Of a stretch of 64,000 nucleotides of DNA, positions 21,001-28,702 are shown in pieces (the first letter of the stretch is position 1; every line of letters starts with the position of its first letter). Source of the stretch: Paenibacillus polymyxa (GTDB lineage: Bacteria > Bacillota > Bacilli > Paenibacillales > Paenibacillaceae); contig NZ_CP049783.1 of the NCBI RefSeq assembly GCF_015710975.1, positions 1,755,001-1,819,000 of the forward strand, read 5' to 3'. Below the pieces are notes generated by a model that saw only the letters and a program-made list of their open reading frames with translations, did no database searches and was not told the origin of the DNA. Position numbers and translations under genes: made by a program.

Positions 21001-24000
21001 GGAGTAAAGTGCACGCCATCCATGTCTTGCTCTTCCTGCTCCGTATTTTGCAATACCAACAGGGTGTCAAAGAGCGGATTGCGGCTGACATCACGTCCTA
21101 CGCCCAGTTTTTCGACCAATTTCTCAAAAGGGTAATCCTGATGCTCGAACGCCTTGAGCGCTGTTTCCTTGACTTCCAGAAGATAATCCTGAAAGGTTTT
21201 TTCTCCTGCCGGGTAGCTGCGCAAAGCCAGTGTATTGACAAACATACCAATGATGCCCTCAAGCTCCGCTTGTGGTCTGCCGGCTACTGGAGAACCTACG
21301 ACGATGTCCTTCTGCCCTGTATATTTGTGCAGCAGCACCGAATAAGCGGCCAGCAATACCATATACAGTGTAGTACCTGTACGGGATGCAAGCTCTTGTA
21401 TCGCCTTATTGCCAGACTCGTCCAATGTAAAATCAATACGGCTGCCCTCGAAGCTCCGAACCGAAGAGCGCTGGAAGTCCGTAGGCAAATCCAATACCGG
21501 CAACTCTCCTTCAAAGGTTTGCAGCCAATACGCTTCAAGGTCTTGCCATTCTCTTTCCGACTGTTCCCGTTGCCATACCGCATAATCCTTGTATTGAATA
21601 TGCAGTTCTGGTAGTTGTTCTCCTTGATATAATTGCGTGAGTTCCTCCACTAGTATTTGAATGGAAACCCCATCTGAAATGATGTGGTGCATATCAAACA
21701 GCAACAGATGACGCTCCTCCTGCAGCTTCACTAAGCTAACACGAAGCAATGGAGCCTGGCTCAGATCAAAGGCACGGGTAAAGCTGTGAATGAGCGTATC
21801 CGTCTCCTCCGCTGAAGCCTCTGTATAGCCCAACGTGAACGGAACATCCTTATGCACATGCTGAACAAGCTCTCCATCCTGCATATAAAAGCAGGTTCTC
21901 AGCGATTCATGGCGCTGGATCAGTGCCTTGAACGCAGACTCCAGCCGCACGCGATCCAACGGTCCGTCCACGGTGAAGGCACCTGGCATATTGTAGCTGA
22001 GCTCTCCCCCATCCATCTGTCTCAGCACGTATAACCGCTTTTGCGCTGAGGACACTGGGTATGCTTCGCTTTCTTCAGCCTGTGGAATGGACTCGTACAC
22101 GGTTGGAATGCGTTCCTTCACCAGTCGCGCCAGGGATTCAACCGTAGGCGATTGAAATACTTCACGCAGCGAAATGCTGCATCCCAGCTCTTTGCGAATC
22201 CGCGTAACGAGCAATGTTGCCCGCAAAGAGTGACCACCGATCTCAAAGAAATTATCGTGGACGCCAACGCGGGCGGCTCCCAGGATATCCTGCCAAATAA
22301 GCACCAGTTGTGCTTCCACTGCAGTTCTTGGAGCCAGATAATCCTCGCCGGATTGTACGCTACCCTCAGGAGCCGGCAACGCGCGGCGATCCAGCTTGCC
22401 ATTAGGTGTAAGCGGCATTTGCTCCAACCGAACAAAATAAGAGGGAATCATGTAAGCTGGTAATTCCGTTGCCAGCTGAGACCGCAATTCCCCTGGCGAA
22501 AGATCGCTGGAGGCTACATAGTAGGCGCACAGCAATTTTTGTCCCTGTTCGTCGTCCCGGGCGAGGACAATCGTTTCCCGTACGCCCGGAGCTTTGAGAA
22601 TTTGGGCTTCGACCTCGCCCAGCTCAATTCGGTAGCCGCGAATTTTGACCTGATGATCGATCCGGCCCAAATATTCAATATTGCCGTCAGGCAACCAGCG
22701 AGCCAGGTCCCCAGTTCGGTACAGGCGTTCTCCCGCTCGATACGGATGTTCTACAAATTTCTCAGCCGTCAAATCTGGCCGGTTCAAATACCCACGGGCA
22801 AGACCATCCCCCGCAATGTATAGCTCTCCCGGAACCCCGACAGGCTGCAAGCGTCTGTGCTCATCAAAAATATAAGCGCTAAGCGTTGGAATGGTTCTAC
22901 CAATATTGCTTTTGCCTGCTTCTATCTCATGTTCTGTGATTTCCTTGTAAGTGACATGAACCGTCGTTTCCGTAATTCCGTACATATTAATCAGCTGCAC
23001 ATCAGGATACTTTGCCCGCCAGTTTTTCAGAAGAGATGGGCTCAAAGCCTCTCCGCCAAAAATAATTTTTCTAAGGCTAAGTTCTGTGGACGATTGTGCC
23101 AATTCTTCCTGTATCACCTGATAAAAATATGTCGGCGTTTGGTTTAAAATGGTGACTCGATTGTCCTTCAACAGCTCTAAGAAAGCTGCCGGACTCTTAG
23201 CTGTAAGGGATGGGACAATTACCAGTTTTCCTCCGTAAAGAAGCGCCCCATACATCTCCCAAACAGAGAAATCGAAGCAGAACGAATGGAATAGAGTCCA
23301 TGTATCATGGGAACTGAAATCAAATAAATTGTTATCGTTAAAGAGCAGACGAACTACATTTTTGTGCTCGATCAGCGTTCCCTTCGGCTTGCCAGTTGTA
23401 CCCGATGTGTAGATAACATAGGCCAAATGGTTCGGTCCCGAAATGCTCTCCAGATTAGAAGCATCTCCTGTATACGTTGCCGCTTCGTCCAAACTCACAA
23501 GCTTTCCGTCAAAAGTGGTACTCTCCCATAGATGGCTTTGGGTGAGCAATAGACGGACTCCCGAATCCTCTAGCATGTAACGAATGCGTTCTTCAGGATA
23601 TTCAGGATCAATTGGCACATAGGCCCCTCCTGCCTTCAAAACCGCCAACATGCCGACGACCATATCTAGGGAACGATCCGCCATAATCCCCACGAGTACA
23701 TCTGCACCAACGCCTTCGGTGCGCAAATATCTCGCAAGCTGGTTAGCCTGCTCATTTAGAGCTAGGTATGTAATGCTCTGCTCGCCCATCTGAACAGCTA
23801 CGTGGTCCGGCGTGCGCTCAGCTTGTTCCTCGAATAAGCCATGAATGGTCTTATCACGCGGGTAATCCACTACATCGCCTTCCGAAAGAGCCAGAATGGA
23901 TTGCTCTTCTGCTTCTCCCAATAGATTTACTTCTGCAATGGAAAGCTGCGGTGTATGAATGATCTGCTCGGCGATCGTAAGCAGTTGGGACACCATGTCC

Positions 24001-25229
24001 GTTACTTCACTGCGTTCGAACAGCTCTGTCCGATAATCGATATCCAGTACAAGCTCGCCTTCATCCAAGATTTCCACGATATGAAGCACGAAATCATTCA
24101 CTTCATCGCCGCAAAAATCATAATCCGTCAAAATGCGCACGTCATCCAAGTCAACCCAGTTGATAAGGCGGTATTCCATGGAAACACCAAAAAGCCGCTG
24201 AATATCCTTGTTGCCGTGCATTTCTCTAAGATCCTGAATTAACTGATTGTATGGATATTTCTGATGCCGCAAGACTGACATTTGGTCCCTGGCTACTTCC
24301 TGCAGGAAGCTTAACACCTCTACATCCTTGTCAACGTATGTTCTGGCGGCAGCCGTGCTGACAAACATACCGATCTTTTGCTTCTCTTTCTTGTTCCCCC
24401 GGTTAGCGAACGAGGTACCGATCACCACATCTGGCTGATTCGTCACTTTGTGTATGTAGATATACATCGCACCCATGAAGAATTGGAACAGAGAAATCCT
24501 GTTTTGTTGGCAAAATGCCTGTAGCTCGTTATATAGCGTCTCCGGCACAGTAAAATGTTCTCGAACAGCTTGGGTACTTAGCGATAACGGGTTATATGAC
24601 TTCCAGCCTGTGAGTTCAGGCAAATCGGAGAATTTATCCAGCCAGTATGCCTTATCCTTTTGGTACCTGTCAGAAAGCTCATATGCGTTCTCATCTGCAA
24701 TATATTCAATATAAGAGCAATCATCGCTCAGCTTAGGTTCATTTCCTTGAATTAAATCCATATAAAAGGCTGTCAGTTGATTTCCATAAACCACCATAGA
24801 GATCCCGTCAGAAATAATATGATGCATTTTGATATTAATCCAATACTCTTCCTCACTAATCTTCACAATCAAAAACTGGAAGAGTTCAGAGTCCAGCAAT
24901 GGCAAAGGTTTGCTTTTGTGCTGCTCAAGTAAGGCTTCCACCTCGGAAATACTATCGATATGAGTAAGATCCAAGCACTCCAACTGTCTTTCTTCATAAG
25001 GAACGACATACTGCTGGGGCACTCCATCCACTGAAGTAATACGAATGCGGAACGCATCATACTGTTTGATAATCAAATTGATGGACTGCATGAAGGCAGC
25101 GATATTGATGTGACCCTTCATCTTGGCTGTACCGGATAGCTGTGACACGGATGTATCTGGATAGAGTAATTCGGTATACCATATACGCTTTTGCGCATTC
25201 GTTAAATCAAATAACTGCATGTTATTCAT
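12042..25229 (-). CDS. fusA: fusaricidin synthetase FusA, 5' part (modules 1-3 and most of module 4), ends at premature TAA
   Basis: This part has 4395 codons. Rough domain order: starter C1 (1-430, HHIISDG), A1 (455-960), T1 (FFEIGGHSLRA), C2, A2 (1520-2020), T2 (FFELGGDSIKA), E2 (HHLVVDG), C3 (HHIVMDG), A3 (3040-3540), T3 (FFHFGGHSLRA), C4 (HHIVSDG), and A4 from about 4090. Codes read by eye are A1 DFWNIGMVH (Thr), A2 DAFWLGGTF (Val), A3 DASTLAGVC (aromatic, Tyr/Phe-like) and A4 DFWNIGMVH (Thr). The starter C would join the guanidino fatty acid to Thr1. Translation stops at TAA (12042-12044), where sister domains carry Tyr in the GLARGYLNRP motif, so it is a one-base nonsense change (TAC or TAT to TAA). 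Start ATG has AGGAGTG upstream. If real, the product lacks modules 5-6 and the thioesterase and could not release the peptide. Confidence 0.95.
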   Translation of the reverse strand: MNNMQLFDLTNAQKRIWYTELLYPDTSVSQLSGTAKMKGHINIAAFMQSINLIIKQYDAFRIRITSVDGVPQQYVVPYEERQLECLDLTHIDSISEVEALLEQHKSKPLPLLDSELFQFLIVKISEEEYWINIKMHHIISDGISMVVYGNQLTAFYMDLIQGNEPKLSDDCSYIEYIADENAYELSDRYQKDKAYWLDKFSDLPELTGWKSYNPLSLSTQAVREHFTVPETLYNELQAFCQQNRISLFQFFMGAMYIYIHKVTNQPDVVIGTSFANRGNKKEKQKIGMFVSTAAARTYVDKDVEVLSFLQEVARDQMSVLRHQKYPYNQLIQDLREMHGNKDIQRLFGVSMEYRLINWVDLDDVRILTDYDFCGDEVNDFVLHIVEILDEGELVLDIDYRTELFERSEVTDMVSQLLTIAEQIIHTPQLSIAEVNLLGEAEEQSILALSEGDVVDYPRDKTIHGLFEEQAERTPDHVAVQMGEQSITYLALNEQANQLARYLRTEGVGADVLVGIMADRSLDMVVGMLAVLKAGGAYVPIDPEYPEERIRYMLEDSGVRLLLTQSHLWESTTFDGKLVSLDEAATYTGDASNLESISGPNHLAYVIYTSGTTGKPKGTLIEHKNVVRLLFNDNNLFDFSSHDTWTLFHSFCFDFSVWEMYGALLYGGKLVIVPSLTAKSPAAFLELLKDNRVTILNQTPTYFYQVIQEELAQSSTELSLRKIIFGGEALSPSLLKNWRAKYPDVQLINMYGITETTVHVTYKEITEHEIEAGKSNIGRTIPTLSAYIFDEHRRLQPVGVPGELYIAGDGLARGYLNRPDLTAEKFVEHPYRAGERLYRTGDLARWLPDGNIEYLGRIDHQVKIRGYRIELGEVEAQILKAPGVRETIVLARDDEQGQKLLCAYYVASSDLSPGELRSQLATELPAYMIPSYFVRLEQMPLTPNGKLDRRALPAPEGSVQSGEDYLAPRTAVEAQLVLIWQDILGAARVGVHDNFFEIGGHSLRATLLVTRIRKELGCSISLREVFQSPTVESLARLVKERIPTVYESIPQAEESEAYPVSSAQKRLYVLRQMDGGELSYNMPGAFTVDGPLDRVRLESAFKALIQRHESLRTCFYMQDGELVQHVHKDVPFTLGYTEASAEETDTLIHSFTRAFDLSQAPLLRVSLVKLQEERHLLLFDMHHIISDGVSIQILVEELTQLYQGEQLPELHIQYKDYAVWQREQSEREWQDLEAYWLQTFEGELPVLDLPTDFQRSSVRSFEGSRIDFTLDESGNKAIQELASRTGTTLYMVLLAAYSVLLHKYTGQKDIVVGSPVAGRPQAELEGIIGMFVNTLALRSYPAGEKTFQDYLLEVKETALKAFEHQDYPFEKLVEKLGVGRDVSRNPLFDTLLVLQNTEQEEQDMDGVHFTPYPMDTVTAKFDLSLNVEEKGAELAFGLEYSTALYRRETVERLATHLLRVLHAVAANPQLQLAEIEMITPEEKVQIIEVFNATATPYPRDKTIHELFAEQVKHTPEQTALVFGDVRLTYLELEDKASRLAQTLRRLGTLREQPVAIMGGRSIEMVVGMLAVLQAGGAYVPIDPDYPEDRVRYMLEDSDVKLLLVQKGELINVDYGIPIVDLSSEEAYASDPVQAEETVQGPQGLAYVIYTSGTTGRPKGVMVEHRNVVRLVKETNYVELNESTRILQTGAVAFDASTFEIWGALLNGGQLYFVENDDILIADRLKAAIAKYGITTMWLTSPLFNQLSLQDEYLFRGLKALLVGGDVLSISHINRVIEANPDLVPINGYGPTENTTFSTTYKIPGRVEGGVPIGRPISNSTAYVVNGSLQLQPIGAWGELIVGGEGVARGYLNRPDLTAEKFVPSPVKEGERCYRTGDLVRWLPDGNLEFKGRIDEQVKIRGYRIELPEIEAQLAKVESVVEAVVVVRADELGEKQLCAYYVADRTLTAGEVRLALSQVLPGYMMPSYFIQMDRMPLTSNGKVDRRSLPAPQVGAHTGRKYTAPRTPAEEALASVWQGVLGAEQVGIHDNFFELGGDSIKAIQVSSRLLQAGYRLEMKQLFKSPTIAELGAEIQTAVHMAEQGVVRGAARLTPVQQWFFGRKQTEPHHFNQAVMLYREQGFEETALHQVLRKLAEHHDALRMAFRQTEQGYEAWNRDLGEGELYSLITADLRSESNPVAAITTLSDDIQRSINLAEGPLMKLGLFHCQDGDHLLIVIHHLVVDGVSWRILFEDFAAGYEQVIQGQALTFPQKTDSFRDWGDAIARYSEGPEIEVHRAYWSKLGDQPLEQLPKDEAVESLLLQDSEVVTAQWTVEETDQLLRKAHRAYQTETNDLLLTALGMAVSKWSGIGKIAVNLEGHGREPIISNIDITRTVGWFTSQYPVILDLGNDLELSALIKSVKEELRRIPNKGIGYGLLKTMASQEDADSFSLQPEISFNYLGQFDQDLQGSSLQVSPYPTGSAQSLLGEPAYTLDINGMVTDGALTLTMSYNGKQYKSSTMKQLAGYIEESLRQLLQHCVTQERTVLTPSDVLAKGLSIADLEELSKQTSHIGDIENVYSLTPMQKGMLFHDMFEPHTGAYFEQAAFDFKGSFDPTAFGHSLDAVVERHAILRTNFYSGWGSEPLQVVFRHRGAKLVYEDLREMNAPQREAYLKTFAAEDKAQGFNLAEDELLRVSILQTDEESFRLLWSFHHIVMDGWCVPLITQEVFEHYFALLEGREPQLAEVQPYSRYIEWLEQQDEAAAADYWSRYLAGYEQQTLLPQVGGAVKGEGYVAEKLNYPVSRELTERLEKVARDAHVTMNILLQSIWGVALQRYNGSRDVVYGSVVSGRPAEIPGIDRMIGLFINTIPVRVKTEGHLPFTVLMKQQQEQYMASHMYDTYPLFEIQAQTDQKQDLISHIMVFENYPVEEEVERLGDGEAAFEIEEAELLEQTNYDFNLIVLPGKEMRLLFQYNALVYDSATIEQIKSHLFHLMEQIVENPAISVDALELVTPQEREQILSVWGETEASSKHRTTFHGLLEEQAARTPDATAILFENEMLTYAELNAKANGLARRLRAEGIKTGDLVGLLVERSTDMIVGMYGIMKAGGAYVPMDPEYPKERINYMLEDSGTKMILAQAHLLEHIDWMGNVLLLEEPSTYDADESNLKDTANSDDLAYVIYTSGTTGQPKGVLVEHRGLRNLSDVYRGLFEVTPQDRIVQFASLSFDASVSEIITALSHGATLCIPSTQDILDHALFEQFMNSKAITIATLPPAYIIHLEPERLPALRCLLTAGSATSVELIEKWRKHVQYFNGYGPTEDSVCTTMWTVPDSEETMERVSIGQPIANHRVYILDDHFRVLPVGVAGELCISGIGLARGYHNQPALMDEKFVDNPFTPGERMYRTGDLVRWLPDGTIEYLGRIDHQVKIRGYRIELGEVEAHMLRVPFVQEVVALAVESEDGYKDLVAYFVAAQKLEVSELRAVLSEMLPGYMIPSRFVQLEDMPLTSNGKIDRKALQGEQGWAVASSEAPQTPVEIQLAEIWQEVLGVESAGVKDNFFHFGGHSLRAALLVSRIRKEMNREISLREVFESPTIEGLARAIEGYTPLNFEEIPTAGAREHYPLSSAQKRLFILSQLEGGELSYNMPGILMVEGALNRERLEQAFRRLIHRHGSLRTRFVTVNGEPVQQILPDVPFTVEYAELSETESEAALQQFVHPFDLGEAPLLRVGLIRIAHERHLLLFDMHHIVSDGVSMNILIEEFLHFYQEEDVLPALQIQYTDYAVWQQEQLGSERLKAQEAYWLDAFRGSLPVLDLPVDEVRPAVRSFAGDRIDFQIDASLSASLQELATRTGSTLFMVLLAAYTTLLHKYTGQEDVIVGSPVAGRSHATLEGLIGMFVGTVALRTYPEGEKSFEAYLKEVKETALRAYENQDYPFEELVEKLELQRDLSRNPLFDTMFVLQNIEQGEQEIEGLRFTPYDQGHPAAKFDLTLTVSEADGALNCTLEYATAIYKRETAERMAGHFVQLIQEAIANPGLSLSSLDIVTPQEKSMLMKDADEAKADYPRDQTIHALFEEQAVRNPDAVAVVCEEATLSYSELNERANGLARTLRERGLQPDGLVGIMADRSLEMVVGILAILKAGGAYVPVDPEYPEDRIRFMLEDSGAKLLLAQAHLETRISFTGDIVNLDEAASYKEDVSNLEPTAGPNHLAYVIYTSGTTGKPKGTLIEHKNVVRLLFNDKNMFDFGPQDTWTLFHSFCFDFSVWEMYGALLNGGRLVIVPSLTAKSPERFLQLLKDQKVTVLNQTPTYFYQLLQEELSHRAAELSLRMIIFGGEALSPALLKDWRAKYPQVQLINMYGITETTVHVTYKEITELEIGQGRSNIGIPIPTLRAYILDEQRRPQPIGIPGELYVAGEGLARG

Positions 25230-25324
25230 CTCATTTCACTCCTATTTCCGTGATGTGAATATCCTCCCGCTGCACTTGGCAGTCAGGAGGACAAAAAGAC
25301 AGTTTAACGCGCGCTTCCACCCCG

Positions 25325-25732
25325 TCATTGATCAAGTGAAACAATTTCTTCCGCCTCAGCCACCAATCGTTCGCCTACGGTAGCCCGGCCACTTCCGAGA
25401 ATATAACCACGCCGACGCTTGACCACTTCAAAATAGAGATCTATTCGGTCCCCAGGCTTCGCAAGGCTATGAAAGCGAACGCCATTGAGGTTGGTTAGGT
25501 ATGAAATACCTCTTTTGTCAATCGCAGCGAATGCCGCTAATTGTGCAAGCGACTCCACGATCAGCATAGGAGGCATGTATGGATTAGCTTCTGTAATAAA
25601 CCATTCGCTTGAGGTAACAAGCTTGTACCCCTTTGCCCATTGCGACGTTTCGTACCCGGTCACGCCATCGAGCAGAAGAAATGGGGACCTGTGCGGAAGC
25701 ACATCCTGGATATGGATTAGCTCTTCGCTCAC
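25325..25732 (-). CDS. fusB: FusB, FabZ-like 3-hydroxyacyl-ACP dehydratase
   Basis: A 135-residue hotdog-fold dehydratase. The FabZ signatures are present: LPHRSPFLLLDG with the catalytic His near residue 11, and MLIVESLAQ with the catalytic Glu. Length is close to FabZ (about 140). I chose the GTG start at 25732, four bases after the fusC stop, because GGGAGGGGG lies about 8 bases upstream. The longer open frame reaches back into fusC and lacks FabZ homology there. It should dehydrate the guanidino-acyl intermediate during elongation; the last cycle must skip it, since the final acid keeps its 3-hydroxyl. It is cotranscribed with fusC and fusA. Confidence 0.9.
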   Translation of the reverse strand: MSEELIHIQDVLPHRSPFLLLDGVTGYETSQWAKGYKLVTSSEWFITEANPYMPPMLIVESLAQLAAFAAIDKRGISYLTNLNGVRFHSLAKPGDRIDLYFEVVKRRRGYILGSGRATVGERLVAEAEEIVSLDQ

Positions 25733-25736
25733 AGGC

Positions 25737-26981
25737 TTATACCCCCTCCCACTTACGAACGGCAAGACAGACGTTGTGTCCCCCAAAACCAAAAGAATTA
25801 CTAATCGCCGCACGGACTTCACGTTCCTGATATACATGCGGTACAAAATTCAGTTCAGGGGCTTCGGGATTGTCACAATTGAGTGTCGGTGGTACTTTGC
25901 TGTGGATCATGCTCTGTACCGTTGCAATTAATTCGACTGCCCCAGCACCGCCCATTAAATGGCCTGTCATGGATTTAATAGACGATATTGCCAACCGAGG
26001 CGCATGCTCTCCGAATACTTTTTGAATAGCATTAATCTCCATGCGATCATTAAATGGCGTACTCGTACCGTGGGCATTGACATAGTCAATCTCCTGCGGT
26101 GTTAAGCCCCCATCTTGCAGCGCTATATTGATCGCTTCTGCCGGGCCGGAGCCCGAGGGATCTGGAGCCGTGATATGATATGCGTCCGTTGTGCATCCAT
26201 AACCCGCTACTTCGGCCAAAATGGTTGCGCCCCGGTTCAAGGCATGTTCCAACTCCTCCAGCACTAGAACCCCTGCCCCACCACCGATGACAAAACCGTC
26301 GCGATCCGTATCAAACGGGCGACTGGCTTTCTGTGGCTCTTCATTACGTCTGGAAAGAGCGTGAATATTCGCAAAAGATGCCAAATCAAGCTGACTAAAG
26401 TTGGCCTCTGCTCCTCCAGCCACTACGACATCAGCTGTGCCGTACTGGATCGTACGTAATGCTTCACCGATGGCATTGCTTCCTGTGGCACAAGCAGTGA
26501 CCACAGCAAACGAAGGTCCCTTAGCACCAATGGCAATAGAAATTTCGCCAGGCGCGGAATTAATCATCATCGAGGAAACAAAATAAGGAGAGACCCTTTT
26601 AGGACCAAGCTCCGTTAATTTTCTGTAGTTCTCCTCTATGACATCGAGGCCGCCTGCTCCAGAGCCGACGATGACACCCACACGACCTGCATTTCGTTCG
26701 TCTATGACTAACCCCGATTGCTCGACTGCCTGACGGGCAGCCGCCAAAGCGAATTGAGTGAACTGTGCAACCTTTTGGGCTTCCTTTTTGCTCATATACT
26801 CCAACGGGTCAAAGCCCGTAACTTGTGCACCAATTTTTGTTGGTATATTTGCTGTATCGAAAACAGTGACAGGTCCGATTCCACTCTTTCCTTCCAGCAG
26901 TGAATTCCAGAAATCTGTAAGATGAAGCCCGATCGGCGTTACGACTCCCTGTCCTGTCACTACAACACGTCTTCTCACCAT
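25737..26981 (-). CDS. fusC: FusC, FabF-like beta-ketoacyl-ACP synthase II
   Basis: A 414-residue KAS II condensing enzyme. The Cys-His-His triad is visible: ACATGSNAIG (Cys near 164), NAHGTST and KSMTGHLMGG. The start begins MVRRRVVVTGQGVVTPIG, typical of FabF, with AAGGA seven bases before the ATG at 26981; a GTG two codons upstream is the alternative. It elongates the guanidino-acyl chain with malonyl-ACP in fusaricidin side-chain synthesis. Neither a KAS III, a ketoreductase nor an ACP gene lies in the cluster, so those functions are presumably borrowed from primary metabolism. It lies 20 bases downstream of fusD and is translationally close to fusB. Confidence 0.92.
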   Translation of the reverse strand: MVRRRVVVTGQGVVTPIGLHLTDFWNSLLEGKSGIGPVTVFDTANIPTKIGAQVTGFDPLEYMSKKEAQKVAQFTQFALAAARQAVEQSGLVIDERNAGRVGVIVGSGAGGLDVIEENYRKLTELGPKRVSPYFVSSMMINSAPGEISIAIGAKGPSFAVVTACATGSNAIGEALRTIQYGTADVVVAGGAEANFSQLDLASFANIHALSRRNEEPQKASRPFDTDRDGFVIGGGAGVLVLEELEHALNRGATILAEVAGYGCTTDAYHITAPDPSGSGPAEAINIALQDGGLTPQEIDYVNAHGTSTPFNDRMEINAIQKVFGEHAPRLAISSIKSMTGHLMGGAGAVELIATVQSMIHSKVPPTLNCDNPEAPELNFVPHVYQEREVRAAISNSFGFGGHNVCLAVRKWEGV

Positions 26982-27001
26982 ACCCACGTCCTTCGCTGAA
27001 A

Positions 27002-28702
27002 TTAATTCTTGGAAGCCTGTTGCTCGTAGAGAGGAAAGTCGCCATATACATGACTAATTTTCTCATGCACATCTGCAAGATCAGCAAACACCTCGACGAC
27101 CACAAGCTTGTTCTCCTTGTATTTTTGCCAAGCAAGCTGAAGCTGCTCCCGAGCCTCCCCCTTGCTGCGGATTGCCAGACTTTCGACAAATTCATACTGG
27201 GGAATTTGGATTCCTGTCTTGACCGCCTCCGAAACAAATGGGAAGGCTTGTCCTGAGATATGCTTATAATTCATCTGGTTTTGCAGCCAACCGTAGCCGC
27301 CATTATTAAGTACAAGATAAATTACTGGTATTTGATACTGTACCGCCGTCATAAAATCTGAACAAAATAGATTGAATGCACCGTCACCTACAAGCGCTAC
27401 TACCGGGCGTTCTGTCGCCACACTTGCCCCCAGAGCAGCGGCCGCACCGAATCCAAGACTCGTTTGGTCACTGGGAACAATGGAAAGTGAGCCTGAGGTA
27501 AAACGGAAATATGGATAAAAGTAGGACCACATATCCTGCAATCCGTTCTCTTGTAGAAGCACTAGGTCTTCAGGAAACTCCGTCTGAATCATGTCCAACA
27601 GTTCTGGAACATGGATGCCGGGGGCCTTTTTCAACCCTTCCAAATAATTAGTCCTCTCTGAAAAAGCCTTTTGTTTACATCCTCTGATCGTTTCAAGCCA
27701 CGCTCCACCGGGCTCCTGTCCGCGCCGTTCTAGCCATTGCTCCACTGCCGCATATCCATCGCCAAGCACCTTGATGCCTCTGAATTCGTGCGCAAAATCC
27801 TCCAGCTCTACATTGACTTGAATTAAAGGCGTATCCTGTAGCAAAATATCCCACTCGAACGTAGCCGTTTCTTCCAATCGACTACCAAGCGTAATGACCA
27901 CATCGGATTCCTGCCAGATTTGTCTCAGACTAAGATCGGTATAAAGACCGGCAACACCACAGAAAAGTTCATGGTCTTCATTCACTACACCTCGTCCCGA
28001 GGCAGTTGCGAACACAGCCGCTCCATGTTGGTTAGCGAACCGCTCAATCACATCGCTTGTCCCTGACTTCATTCCGCCTCCGACTAGAACGAGTGGTCTA
28101 CGGGCATTCTCAATGATGTTCCATGCCGCATCCAGTTCCCGAACAGACGGAGAGCACGAGAGCTTTTCTGGCGGGGCAAACTGAATCCCTGTTGGCACAG
28201 ACTGGTCCATCAGGTTCTCGGGTAATTCTATATAGACAGGACCTGGTGCTCCATTGATAGCCAAAAAGGCAGCCCGCTCCATCGCCCATACAAGCCGATC
28301 CACATGCTCAACACGATAAGCCCATTTGACGAGCGGCTTCACGAGTGAGATTTGATCGGCTTCCTGAAAGGATCGGGTACCCAGCTTGTCTCCTCCGGTA
28401 CCGAGCGCCAAAAGCAGGAGCGGGGCACCCAGGTTCTTGGCTTCCAGTAGCCCCGTAAGTGTATTGCTGAGCGCAGGACCTTTTCCCACAACACATACGG
28501 ACATCTGGTTAGTTGTGAGCGCATAGCCTGCAGCCATAAACACAGCATTACGCTGATCTTTGCACAAAATAAAATCCATACCGGATGAGGGGAGTGACGC
28601 TACAATATTGAGATCGTCACTTGGTAATCCAAAGAGGTGCTGGGCCCCAGCCGATTGTAAGTAGCCAATGATGGCATCCCAGGGGGATATGCTCGCGGTC
28701 AT
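27002..28702 (-). CDS. fusD: FusD, thiamine-diphosphate-dependent acetolactate synthase-like enzyme
   Basis: A 566-residue ThDP enzyme of the acetohydroxyacid synthase/pyruvate oxidase/decarboxylase superfamily. The usual N-terminal PYR domain, central domain (VLVGGGMKSG, about 200-210) and C-terminal PP domain are present. The cofactor motif is GDGAFNLF followed by LNNGGYGW. Annotation as acetolactate synthase is by family only. In this operon it more likely decarboxylates or condenses a 2-oxo acid to supply the unusual starter of the guanidino fatty acid, together with FusE. That role is inference. The start ATG overlaps the fusE stop by four bases (ATGA), so the two are translationally coupled. 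Confidence 0.9.
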   Translation of the reverse strand: MTASISPWDAIIGYLQSAGAQHLFGLPSDDLNIVASLPSSGMDFILCKDQRNAVFMAAGYALTTNQMSVCVVGKGPALSNTLTGLLEAKNLGAPLLLLALGTGGDKLGTRSFQEADQISLVKPLVKWAYRVEHVDRLVWAMERAAFLAINGAPGPVYIELPENLMDQSVPTGIQFAPPEKLSCSPSVRELDAAWNIIENARRPLVLVGGGMKSGTSDVIERFANQHGAAVFATASGRGVVNEDHELFCGVAGLYTDLSLRQIWQESDVVITLGSRLEETATFEWDILLQDTPLIQVNVELEDFAHEFRGIKVLGDGYAAVEQWLERRGQEPGGAWLETIRGCKQKAFSERTNYLEGLKKAPGIHVPELLDMIQTEFPEDLVLLQENGLQDMWSYFYPYFRFTSGSLSIVPSDQTSLGFGAAAALGASVATERPVVALVGDGAFNLFCSDFMTAVQYQIPVIYLVLNNGGYGWLQNQMNYKHISGQAFPFVSEAVKTGIQIPQYEFVESLAIRSKGEAREQLQLAWQKYKENKLVVVEVFADLADVHEKISHVYGDFPLYEQQASKN

